Assembly (NCBI GenBank): GCA_950097265.1
Contig: CATNDJ010000004.1
Location: 53,952 to 109,247, forward strand
DNA length: 55,296 nucleotides
Source of the DNA: an uncultured Oscillibacter sp.
Lineage (GTDB): Bacteria > Bacillota > Clostridia > Oscillospirales > Oscillospiraceae
Direction of reading: 5' to 3'
The position numbers and the translations under genes are program-made. This document shows positions 16,333 to 23,431 of this stretch, one piece after another (position 1 is the stretch's first letter; every line of letters starts with the position of its first letter). The notes under the pieces were generated by a model, which saw only the letters and a program-made list of their open reading frames with translations, was not told the origin of the DNA and searched no databases.

Positions 16333-17048
16333 TTCCGTCTCTTCTCCCTCTGCACATGGACCAGGAACAGCGGCAGCTTTATCATCCGCTTCGCCCGGCG
16401 GGGGTCGCTGCACAGGCGGTAGAACCACTCCAGCCCGTGGTCGGACCAGAACTTCGGGGCCCGCTTCACCACGCCGGCAAACACGTTCAGGCTTCCCCCC
16501 AGGCCGCAGAGGAGATGGGCTCCGGTTGCCCCGCCGTGCCTGCTTATCCAGAGCTCCTGTTTCGGGGCCCCCAGGCTGACGAAGACGCAGTCCGCGCCGC
16601 TCCGCCGGATAGCCTCCACCACGGGGCCGTCCTCTTTGAAATAGCCGTCATGGGTCCCGGCAATTTTCAGCCCGGGGTACTTCTCCGCCAATCTTTCTCC
16701 GGCGGTCTCCGCCACGCCGGGCTTGGCCCCCAGGAGGTAGAGGGACAGGCCCTCCGCCGCCATGCGCTCCATCAGCCCGGATGCAAACTCAATGCCGGGG
16801 ACCTTTTCCTTTAAGGGCGTGCCCAGCATCCTGGCTCCCTTCACCACGCCGACGCCGTCGGGCAGCACCAGGTCCGCGGCGTTCACCGCCTGCCGGGCGG
16901 CCAGGTTTTCCCGGCAGATCTCCACAATCTCCGGGTTGGGGGTGACCACGTAATGCGTCCCGGGGCTGCGGAGCAGCTCCATCCCCCGGTCCACCGCCTC
17001 GCTCTTGGTCAGATTGTCAAAGCCCACGCCGAGCACATTGATTCGCAC
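16329..17048 (-). CDS. tagA: WecG/TagA/CpsF-family glycosyltransferase
   Basis: A 239-residue GT26 enzyme. Visible motifs are GVGFDNLTKSEA (N-terminus), HYVVTPNPEIVEICREN, ADLVLPDGVGVV with the conserved Asp, RVPG-like KVPGIEFA, and FVSLGAPKQELWI near the C-terminus. Family members add ManNAc from UDP-ManNAc to lipid-linked GlcNAc, the committed step in wall teichoic acid, or make other lipid-linked disaccharides. No other teichoic acid genes adjoin it. It overlaps tmk by four bases, so the two are translated together. Confidence 0.88.
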   Translation of the reverse strand: MRINVLGVGFDNLTKSEAVDRGMELLRSPGTHYVVTPNPEIVEICRENLAARQAVNAADLVLPDGVGVVKGARMLGTPLKEKVPGIEFASGLMERMAAEGLSLYLLGAKPGVAETAGERLAEKYPGLKIAGTHDGYFKEDGPVVEAIRRSGADCVFVSLGAPKQELWISRHGGATGAHLLCGLGGSLNVFAGVVKRAPKFWSDHGLEWFYRLCSDPRRAKRMIKLPLFLVHVQREKRRK

Positions 17049-17118
17049 AAGCTCACCTCATTTGTACAAACTGGTATCTGCGCATATCATTACCATTTTA
17101 TAAGCATTATAGCATAGG

Positions 17119-18054
17119 TCAAACCTCTTGTCCATCGCCAAATGCCTCCCCGGCCGTCTTCCTCCCCAGGGAGCAGGGCAATTGGGCCAGCACCACCGCT
17201 GCCAGCATCAGCGCGCAGCCCAGGTACTCCCGGCCCGTCATCCGGCTGCCCAGGATGAGGGCCCCGGCGATGGCGGCGAACAGCGACTCCATGCTCATCA
17301 GAAGAGACACCACCGCAGGGTTCGAGTCCTTCTGGGCCAGAATCTGGAGGGTGTAGGCCACGCCGCTGGAGAACACGCCCACGTAGAGCACCGGCCCCAA
17401 GTACCGGGGCAGCAGCTCCAGAGGCGGCGGGGCCTCCATGAGGGCCCCGGCGGCGGAAACGACGGTCATGACCGCAAACTGGGCGCAGGACAGCGCCACG
17501 CCGTCCACCTTGTTGGTGAAGTAATCCACCACCAAAATCTGTGCCGTGAAGCAGAAGGCGCAGACCAGCACGTAGAGGTCTCCGCCGGTAACGGTCAGCT
17601 CCTCGGTGACGCAGAGACAGTACAGCCCCCCCACCGCAAGAAGCACCCCCAGCCACAGGGCCCGGGGAACCTTCTTCCCCAGGGCCAGCCCCGCCAGGGG
17701 CACCAGGACGATGTACAGCGCCGTAATGAAGCCCGCCTTGCCGGGGGTGGTGGTCTCCAGGCCCTTCTGCTGGAAGAAGCTGGCCACCGAAAGGGCTCCG
17801 CCGCAGCAGAGGCTCCCCACGATCAAATCCCGGCGGGACCCATAGGAGACGCCTTCCTCTCTCCTGCTCCGCCGCCAGAGAGCCCGGAGGCCGCACAGCC
17901 CCAGCAGGAAGAAGAAGGCGATGACCGCCCGGGCGGTGTTGAAGGTAAAGGGACCCATGTACTCCGCGGCCACGCTCTGGGCCACGAAGGCAGTGCCCCA
18001 GATCATGGCCGTGACCAGGGGCAGGACGTTTTGACGCACTCGGTTGACTTTCAT
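17119..18054 (-). CDS. EamA/DMT-family transporter
   Basis: A 311-residue membrane protein with about ten predicted helices in two EamA repeats; the first begins NVLPLVTAMIWGTAFVAQSVA and the second has the YVLVCAFCFTAQILVVDY and NPAVVSLLMSMESLFAAIAGALILG segments typical of the C-terminal repeat. DMT transporters export amino acids, nucleobases or other metabolites; the substrate is not evident. The ATG at 18054 is preferred over upstream in-frame starts because these would overlap the divergent gene at 18147 and encode a non-hydrophobic leader. Confidence 0.88.
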   Translation of the reverse strand: MKVNRVRQNVLPLVTAMIWGTAFVAQSVAAEYMGPFTFNTARAVIAFFFLLGLCGLRALWRRSRREEGVSYGSRRDLIVGSLCCGGALSVASFFQQKGLETTTPGKAGFITALYIVLVPLAGLALGKKVPRALWLGVLLAVGGLYCLCVTEELTVTGGDLYVLVCAFCFTAQILVVDYFTNKVDGVALSCAQFAVMTVVSAAGALMEAPPPLELLPRYLGPVLYVGVFSSGVAYTLQILAQKDSNPAVVSLLMSMESLFAAIAGALILGSRMTGREYLGCALMLAAVVLAQLPCSLGRKTAGEAFGDGQEV

Positions 18055-18146
18055 TTCTCTTGCTCCATGTTCTCTTCTGTGATATACTAAATCCGATATG
18101 CGGCCCGGGGCCGCGCAAAATAGTATTCTAGCACCGAGGTGAGAAA

Positions 18147-18767
18147 ATGGCAAGGCTTTCCCGTGGATTTTACAACCAGGACACCCTGGAGGCCGCCCGG
18201 GCCCTGCTGGGCAAAACCCTGGTCCGCCGCCTGGACGGCGAAATCCTGGCGGGGCGCATCGTGGAGACGGAAGCCTACGTGGGCCGCTGCGACAAGGCCT
18301 GCCACGCCTACAACTACCGCCGGACGGCCCGGACGGAGACCCTCTTCGCCCCGCCGGGGACGGCCTATATCTACCTCATCTACGGGATGTACCACTGCCT
18401 GAACTTCGTCACGGAACCGGAGGGGGAGCCCGCCGCCGCGCTGCTGCGGGCCCTGGAGCCCGTGGCGGGCGCAGACACTATGACCCGCCTCCGGTACGGG
18501 GACAAGCCCCTGACGGCCTACCGGGAAAAGAACTTCCTCAACGGCCCCGGCAAGGTCTGCCGGGCCCTGGCCCTGACCCGGACGGAGAACGGGCTGGATT
18601 TGACGGGGGATACGCTTTTCATCTGCGACCGTCCGGAGGACGCGGGGCTGCCCCCCTTCCCGGTCCCGAAGAAAGAGCGCATCATCGCGGGGCCCCGGAT
18701 CGGGGTGGACTACGCGGAGGAGGCCCGGGACTTCCCCTGGCGCTTCCGCCTGGTAAAGGAGGATTGA
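18147..18767 (+). CDS. mpg: DNA-3-methyladenine glycosylase (AAG/MPG family)
   Basis: A 206-residue monofunctional glycosylase of the alkyladenine type. Characteristic motifs are [12 protein letters not shown]-like [22 protein letters not shown] with the catalytic Glu, [40 protein letters not shown], and [10 protein letters not shown]. It excises 3-methyladenine, hypoxanthine and ethenoadenine to begin base-excision repair. It is transcribed divergently from the EamA gene, and the HAD gene follows after three bases, so the two are co-transcribed. Confidence 0.95.
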   Translation: [206 protein letters not shown]

Positions 18768-18770
18768 GCC

Positions 18771-19421
18771 ATGTTTTTCTTCGATATGGACGGAGTGCTG
18801 ACGGACTCCAACGGCGTGTGGAAAAAGGTGGACCGGGAGTTCCTGGCCCGCCGGGGGATGAAGTACACCCACGCCTACTATGAGGGCGTGGCCCATGTCC
18901 CCCTGCCCCTGGCGGCGGTGTTCACCAAGGAGTTCTGCAAGCTCCCGGAGAGCTGCGAGGAGATTGTGGCCGAGTGGATGGACCTGGCGGCGGACTCCTA
19001 CGCCCATGTTCCGGTAAAGCCCGGCGTCCGGGCCTATCTCAAGCAGTGCAAAAGCGAGGGGCGGCGGATGGCGGTGGTGACCTCCAGCGTGCCGGAACAC
19101 TGCCACACGGCCCTGGAATCCCTGGGGCTGGAGAAGTACTTCGAGCGGATCACCTTTGCTCACGAGCTGGGGATGCAGAAAAGCAAGCCGGAGATTTGGC
19201 TGACCGCCGCCAAAGCCGCCGGGATCCGGTCGGAGGACTGCACCGTCTTTGACGACAGCCTCGCCGCCTGTCAGGGGGCCAGGGCCGCCCGGATGCGGGT
19301 GGTGGGGGTCTACGACGGCCTCTTCGCCCAGGACGAGACGGAGATGCGGGGCTACTGCGACGTGTATATCAAGAGCTTCGAGGAGCTCCTCTGGATGCCG
19401 GAGCGGAAGAAGCGGAAATAA
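18771..19421 (+). CDS. HAD-superfamily phosphatase
   Basis: A 216-residue HAD hydrolase of the beta-phosphoglucomutase/phosphoglycolate phosphatase subfamily. Motif I is FFDMDGVLTDS (D5 nucleophile, D7 acid/base), the helical cap spans about 15-80, motif II is VVTSS, motif III is in KSKPE and motif IV is VFDDS. The start three bases after the glycosylase stop has GAGG overlapping the end of that gene. Substrate is unknown; a housecleaning role alongside DNA repair is only a guess from position. Confidence 0.88.
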   Translation: MFFFDMDGVLTDSNGVWKKVDREFLARRGMKYTHAYYEGVAHVPLPLAAVFTKEFCKLPESCEEIVAEWMDLAADSYAHVPVKPGVRAYLKQCKSEGRRMAVVTSSVPEHCHTALESLGLEKYFERITFAHELGMQKSKPEIWLTAAKAAGIRSEDCTVFDDSLAACQGARAARMRVVGVYDGLFAQDETEMRGYCDVYIKSFEELLWMPERKKRK

Positions 19422-19426
19422 ACGTC

Positions 19427-19460
19427 ACGGGAGGACCGGATTTCCGGCCCTCCCGTCCTT
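19427..19460 (+). terminator. Terminator of the mpg-HAD operon
   Basis: ACGGGAGG at 19427-19434 pairs with CCTCCCGT at 19449-19456 with CCGGA/TCCGG inside, followed by a modest T-rich tail. The remaining bases to 19635 show nothing else I can support. Confidence 0.7.
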
Positions 19461-19635
19461 TGGCTTTATATGGCGCTTTGCCATTCCGGCGGGGATCCCC
19501 CGCACTGCTTCCATCTATCTGCACCGTCCCCGCCCGCCGCATGGCGGCTTTTTCGCCTTGCCGCAGCTCTTGCCGCGAAGCCGCCTCCGGGCGCGGGAGG
19601 AGAGATCCTGCGGGACCCGGCGGGTCCCTATTTTA

Positions 19636-21018
19636 TCAGCCGTAGAAATAGCGGAACAGGTCCTCGAAGGGGTTTCCGTAATATCCGCCGTTTCCACCGC
19701 CGGAATTGTCGTTCCGGTTTCCGGGATACTGCTGGGTTTCCTGCTGCTGGGCCTGGTCCTCCCTGGGAGCCGCGCCCCAGGTGATCTCCACCGTGACCGT
19801 CCCGTCGGGGCGATAGACCTCCAGGACCGCGGTATCTCCGGCGGAGTATTTCTTTTTCGCCAGGTTCAGGTCCTCCACAGACTCAATGTCCGTATCGTCC
19901 ACTTTTGTAATCACGTCGCCCATTTTCAGTCCCGCCTTGCCGGCGGCGCTGTCCGGCTCCACGTAGGTGATGAACACCCCGGCGTCCACGTCATAGTGGT
20001 ACTGGGCCGCCCAGTTCTCCGTCATGGTCTGGGGCGTGATGCCCAAGTAGGCCCGGTTGGAAACATAGCCGTTGGCCATGATGTCCTTGACCATGGAGAA
20101 TACGTCGTTCATGGGGATGGCGAAGCCCAGGCCCTCCACCGTAGTGCCGCCGGAGGACTGCGAGTACTTGGCGGAGACGATGCCCACCACCTCTCCATAC
20201 TGGTTGAAGAGGGGCCCGCCGGAGTTTCCGGGGTTGATGGACGTGTCGGTCTGAATCATGTTGAAGGGGGTTCCGTCCACGTTGATGGCCCGATCCACAC
20301 AGGAGACCATGCCGCCGCTCATGGAGAAGGTCAGCTCTCCCAGGGGGTTGCCGATGGCCAGCACGTGGTCCCCCACGTTCAGGTCCCCGCTGTCCCCCAG
20401 GGTGACGGGCTGGAGGTCCTGGGCCTCCACCTTGATGACCGCGATGTCGTAGTCCTCTTCTCCCCCGATATAGGTGGCGCTGTATTCCTCTCCGCCGTAG
20501 GTGGTGACGGTTACCGTTTCCGCGCCCTTCACCACGTGGTAGTTCGTGAGGATGTATCCGTCCTTGCTCAGCACGAAGCCGGACCCGGCGGAGGCGGACT
20601 GCACCGGCTGGCTGAAAAAGTTGTACCCGGCGGTAGCGGAGGTCCGGATGGACACCACGCTGTTCACGTTGGCCGCGTAGACCTCCGCGTCGCTCATGGC
20701 CGTTTTCCCGTCCACATTCCGAAGAGCCACCTGGGTGGCGGGGCGGTTGGAGACGTTGATTTCGCTCTCGTTCCCTCCGCCGTAGCGGACGGCGGCCCAC
20801 ACGGCCCCGCCGCCCGCCGCGCCGCCCAGCAGCGCGCACACCAGGGCCAGGGCGGTGATCTTCAGGCCCAGGCGGTTTTTCTTCACAGGCTTCACCTCAA
20901 TTTCAGGCCCCTGGGGGCCGGGCTGTCCCGCCGGGCGGACGGTCTCCCGCTGGTGGGAGAGCTCGCTGCCGTCCTTGCGGTAGGTGTAGTTGTACAGATT
21001 GTGTTCATCGTTATACAT
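19636..21018 (-). CDS. HtrA/DegP-like serine protease with PDZ domain
   Basis: A 460-residue S1C protease anchored in the membrane. A cytoplasmic tail (1-48), one transmembrane helix (about 50-77, ITALALVCALLGGAAGGGAV), a trypsin-like domain with H161 (TNYHVVKG), D191 (DYDIAVIKV) and S266 (NPGNSGGPL), then a PDZ domain at about 345-425 (AGLKMGDVITKVDD). The Gly/Asn/Tyr-rich C-tail is unusual. Such proteases degrade misfolded proteins outside the membrane. AAGGAGG precedes the ATG by about eight bases. It is monocistronic. The promoter in the 290-base divergent gap is not clear to me. Confidence 0.94.
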   Translation of the reverse strand: MYNDEHNLYNYTYRKDGSELSHQRETVRPAGQPGPQGPEIEVKPVKKNRLGLKITALALVCALLGGAAGGGAVWAAVRYGGGNESEINVSNRPATQVALRNVDGKTAMSDAEVYAANVNSVVSIRTSATAGYNFFSQPVQSASAGSGFVLSKDGYILTNYHVVKGAETVTVTTYGGEEYSATYIGGEEDYDIAVIKVEAQDLQPVTLGDSGDLNVGDHVLAIGNPLGELTFSMSGGMVSCVDRAINVDGTPFNMIQTDTSINPGNSGGPLFNQYGEVVGIVSAKYSQSSGGTTVEGLGFAIPMNDVFSMVKDIMANGYVSNRAYLGITPQTMTENWAAQYHYDVDAGVFITYVEPDSAAGKAGLKMGDVITKVDDTDIESVEDLNLAKKKYSAGDTAVLEVYRPDGTVTVEITWGAAPREDQAQQQETQQYPGNRNDNSGGGNGGYYGNPFEDLFRYFYG

Positions 21019-21242
21019 AATCGGCTTCCTCCTTCATTATGTATCCCGTCTTCGCTTTTCTTAGAAGCTAAGATAACAGGAATTCGTGTCGAACGTGTGA
21101 ACTGGGATTGTCTGGTTTTTGAATTTTGGGAAATTCCGCCGCCCTCCGGCTTGGGTCCTCCCCGATTTGATGGCCTTAGTATAGGCGGGAGAACTTAAAA
21201 CTTGCTGAAAGAAGTTTGAAGGATTTTTGAACATGGAACCCC

Positions 21243-21272
21243 TTGCCAGCCGGGGGGCGGCTGTGCTATAAT
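21243..21272 (+). promoter_or_regulatory. Promoter of the Cys/His repeat protein gene
   Basis: TTGCCA at 21243-21248 and a perfect TATAAT at 21267-21272, 18-base spacing. Confidence 0.7.
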
Positions 21273-21308
21273 GGAAGCAACACCCTTGTATTCAGGAGGT
21301 TTCCCATC

Positions 21309-21989
21309 ATGAGACTCAAAAAGCTTCTGCTCTGCGGCCTGGCCCTGGCGCTGCTGACCCTGCCCGTCTCCGCCCATGGCCACCACGGCGGCGGCTGCCA
21401 CGGCGGACGGCCCGTCCGTCCCTCCCAGCCCGCCAATCCCACGGTCACCGTCTGCAAAGTGGAGGGCTGCGCCATTGCCGGGCGGCATGTCCACAATGGG
21501 GTCACCTACTGCGGCTATCCCCACGAAAGCGGCGTCTGCGACAACAACTGCCGGGCGCTCTGCCCCCTGGAGGGCTGCCCCGAAACCGGGCGGCACAGCC
21601 ACAGCGGCGTGACCTACTGCGGCTACGCCCACGAAAACGGCTTCTGCGACGGCAACTGCCGGGAGCTTTGCCCCGTGCCCAACTGCCCCATTGACGGGCG
21701 GCATGTCCACGACGGCGTGACCTACTGCGGCTATGCCCACTGCAACGGCTTCTGCGACGGGGCCTGCCGCCCTCTATGCACCGTGGACGGCTGCGCCATT
21801 GAGGGGCGGCACGACCACAACGGCGTCCGCTGCTGCGGCTACTACCACTTGGGCGGCTTCTGCGACGGCACCTGCCGGGCCCTGTGCCCCGTGGAGGGCT
21901 GCACCATCGAGGGACTCCACAGCCACAACAACGTCTCCTACTGTGGGGACCACCACGCCCACGGCTTCTGTGAGGGCGTCTGCCATTAA
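21309..21989 (+). CDS. Secreted protein with five 36-residue Cys/His-rich repeats
   Basis: A 226-residue protein I cannot assign to a named family. It has a signal peptide (1-22, ending VSA), a short HGHHGGGCHGG linker, and five tandem units of 36 residues from about residue 48. Each unit has the pattern C-x4-C, then GRH-x-H, YCGY-x-H, and FCDG-x-CR, giving five Cys and three His per unit. The second unit starts CPLEGC and the fifth begins CPVEGC. Such spacing suggests metal binding or compact disulfide-linked modules; neither is proven. It has its own promoter, an AGGAGG site and a terminator, so it is a single-gene unit. Confidence 0.85.
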   Translation: MRLKKLLLCGLALALLTLPVSAHGHHGGGCHGGRPVRPSQPANPTVTVCKVEGCAIAGRHVHNGVTYCGYPHESGVCDNNCRALCPLEGCPETGRHSHSGVTYCGYAHENGFCDGNCRELCPVPNCPIDGRHVHDGVTYCGYAHCNGFCDGACRPLCTVDGCAIEGRHDHNGVRCCGYYHLGGFCDGTCRALCPVEGCTIEGLHSHNNVSYCGDHHAHGFCEGVCH

Positions 21990-22007
21990 GAGCCAGGAGT
22001 CCTCCTC

Positions 22008-22036
22008 CGGGACCGCCTTACGGCGGTCCCGTTTTT
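22008..22036 (+). terminator. Terminator of the Cys/His repeat gene
   Basis: CGGGACCGCC and GGCGGTCCCG arms with a TTAC-type loop, followed by five T at 22032-22036. Confidence 0.92.
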
Positions 22037-22180
22037 CATGCCAAAATTTTCTTCCCCCCAAACCGCGCATACTCTCTCCTCTCCGGCGCACACTAGGACT
22101 GCGCAGACGAGGCACAACCATCTCTCCTTTCACCGCGGGAACACGCCGGGGGGAAAGGCGGGACAGCCCCTCGGCGCGTC

Positions 22181-22229
22181 AGAGCCTGTTCCGCACCTCC
22201 CCGCACGCGTGAGATGCGGAACAGGCTCT
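22181..22229. repeat. Perfect 15-bp inverted repeat upstream of the DUF1540 gene
   Basis: Arms 22181-22195 (AGAGCCTGTTCCGCA) and 22215-22229 are exact complements around a 19-base loop. The sequence TAAAAACTC follows, so it is not a clear terminator. It lies 30 bases before the DUF1540 start and could be a leader structure, an operator or a small dispersed repeat. Confidence 0.6.
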
Positions 22230-22260
22230 TAAAAACTCTTCATGCGGGAGGACCAAACTC

Positions 22261-22452
22261 ATGACCAAGGACTGCACCAACGGCGGATGCGCCTGCACGC
22301 CCAACCAGAGCATCAAATGCACGGTAAACAACTGCGCCCACCACTGCCAGGACTCCGGCTACTGCGGCCTGAGCACCATCCAGGTGGGCACTCATGAGAC
22401 CAACCCCACCATGGTGGAGTGCACCGACTGCCAGAGCTTCAAACTCAAATAA
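22261..22452 (+). CDS. DUF1540 small Cys-rich protein
   Basis: A 63-residue protein of the DUF1540 family, recognisable from IKCTVNNCAHHC, the central GYCGLSTIQVGTH and the final ECTDCQSF. Eight cysteines plus paired His suggest a small metal-binding fold. Relatives are common in spore-forming and gut Clostridia and have no established function. GGGAGGA stands seven bases upstream of the ATG. It precedes the two-part TauE/SafE pair by 68 bases; whether they share a transcript is uncertain. Confidence 0.88.
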   Translation: MTKDCTNGGCACTPNQSIKCTVNNCAHHCQDSGYCGLSTIQVGTHETNPTMVECTDCQSFKLK

Positions 22453-22520
22453 GCGGCCGGTCCCTCTCCCTTCCCGGCCCTCTGGGAAGGGGTACATACG
22501 AAGGAAAGGGGGAAGGCGGT

Positions 22521-22874
22521 ATGAAAGCATCCCGGACGGCCCGGCTGGCGGGCGGTGCGGCGGGCCTGGCCAACGGCTTGTTCGGCGGAGGCGGGGGCAT
22601 GGTCTTCCTGCCCATTTTGTCCCGCTGGGGGAACCTGAGCCAGCGGAAGCTCTACGCCACCTGCGTAGGGGTCATCTTCCCGGTGTGCCTGGTATCGGCG
22701 GCGGTGTACCTCTGGACGGGCGGCGTATCTCTGGCGGCGGCCCTGCCATATCTTGCCGGGGGGCTCATCGGGGGCTTCCTCGGCGGAAAGCTCTACGGGA
22801 AAATCTCCACGAAGTTCCTGAAGTGGCTCTTCGCCGCCTTCCTCTTCTACGCGGGGGTGAAGTATCTGCTGTGA
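22521..22874 (+). CDS. TauE/SafE-family transporter, N-terminal half
   Basis: A 117-residue membrane protein with four predicted helices, corresponding to one half of a TauE/SafE (TSUP) sulfite/organosulfonate exporter. The family glycine-rich opening is seen in GGAAGLANGLFGGGGGMVFLPIL (split here by other residues in the full protein), then GLIGGFLGGKLYGK and a final helix ending FYAGVKYLL. Full-length TSUP proteins have about 250 residues. Its stop overlaps the GTG start of the second half (GTGA), so the pair probably makes a heteromeric transporter. Substrate is unknown. Confidence 0.85.
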   Translation: MKASRTARLAGGAAGLANGLFGGGGGMVFLPILSRWGNLSQRKLYATCVGVIFPVCLVSAAVYLWTGGVSLAAALPYLAGGLIGGFLGGKLYGKISTKFLKWLFAAFLFYAGVKYLL

Positions 22875-23242
22875 CGGACTGGCTCATCCCCTTCCTCTGC
22901 GGCCTGGGGGCCAGCGTCATCTCCGCCTGGGGCGTGGGCGGCGGGACGCTGCTGCTGCTGGTGATGACCCTCTTTCTGGGGGTGGACCAGCGGACGGCCC
23001 AGGGGATCAACCTGCTGTTCTTCCTCCCCACCGCCGCCAGCGCCCTGGTCTGTCACGCCCGGAGCGGCTGCCTGGACAAGCCCACGCTGAAGGCCGCCGT
23101 GCCTATCGCCGTCATCGCCGCCCTCGTTGGGGCCTGGGTCTCCAACGCAGTGGACGTGGAGATTTTGCGGAAGCCCTTCGGGGCTTACCTCCTCCTCTCC
23201 GGGGTCAGCCTGGTGTGGCCGAAAAAGGAAGACAAGACCTGA
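22871..23242 (+). CDS. TauE/SafE-family transporter, second half
   Basis: A 123-residue membrane protein beginning with GTG at 22871, inside the stop region of the previous gene (GTGA overlap). It again opens with the TSUP motif: LCGLGASVISAWGVGGGTLLL, then GVDQRTAQGINLLFFLPTA and a last helix ending GVSLVWPKK. Both halves contain the repeat motif, as expected from the internal duplication in TSUP proteins. No frameshift is needed, because each half has its own start and stop. The stop codon lies within the terminator stem. Confidence 0.82.
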   Translation: MTDWLIPFLCGLGASVISAWGVGGGTLLLLVMTLFLGVDQRTAQGINLLFFLPTAASALVCHARSGCLDKPTLKAAVPIAVIAALVGAWVSNAVDVEILRKPFGAYLLLSGVSLVWPKKEDKT

Positions 23243-23271
23243 AAAGACCGCCCGAGGGCGGTCTTTTCAGG
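23238..23271 (+). terminator. Terminator of the TauE/SafE pair
   Basis: Perfect inverted repeat with 16-base arms (CCTGAAAAGACCGCCC and its complement) overlapping the stop codon; the U-rich part lies in the 3' arm. Confidence 0.8.
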
Positions 23272-23303
23272 CTGTCAAAAAAAGTATTTTTGCCAGCCTG
23301 AGC

Positions 23304-23338
23304 AAGTTTTCAGAACCCGTGGGAAGTTCTGAAAACTT
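23304..23338. repeat. 13-bp inverted repeat in the convergent gap
   Basis: AAGTTTTCAGAAC at 23304-23316 and its exact complement at 23326-23338 around a nine-base loop. No T tract follows, so its role is unknown. Confidence 0.5.
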
Positions 23339-23341
23339 ATG

Positions 23342-23374
23342 ATTTAAAACGAAAGGAACCCCTCCTGGGTTCCT
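23342..23374 (-). terminator. mgtE terminator
   Basis: On the minus strand AGGAACCC, a five-base loop and GGGTTCCT are followed by TTCGTTTT. It lies about 60 bases beyond the mgtE stop. Confidence 0.7.
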
Positions 23375-23431
23375 CTCGTAACTCTCTTCCTTCCCGTCGT
23401 TTGGCCCTTTACCGTTTTTCGACAGTACGCA

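Noticed and set aside
22521-23242. Frameshifted TauE/SafE pseudogene
   Set aside because: Each half has its own start, complete helices and a clean GTGA overlap; this is a two-gene arrangement and not a broken gene.
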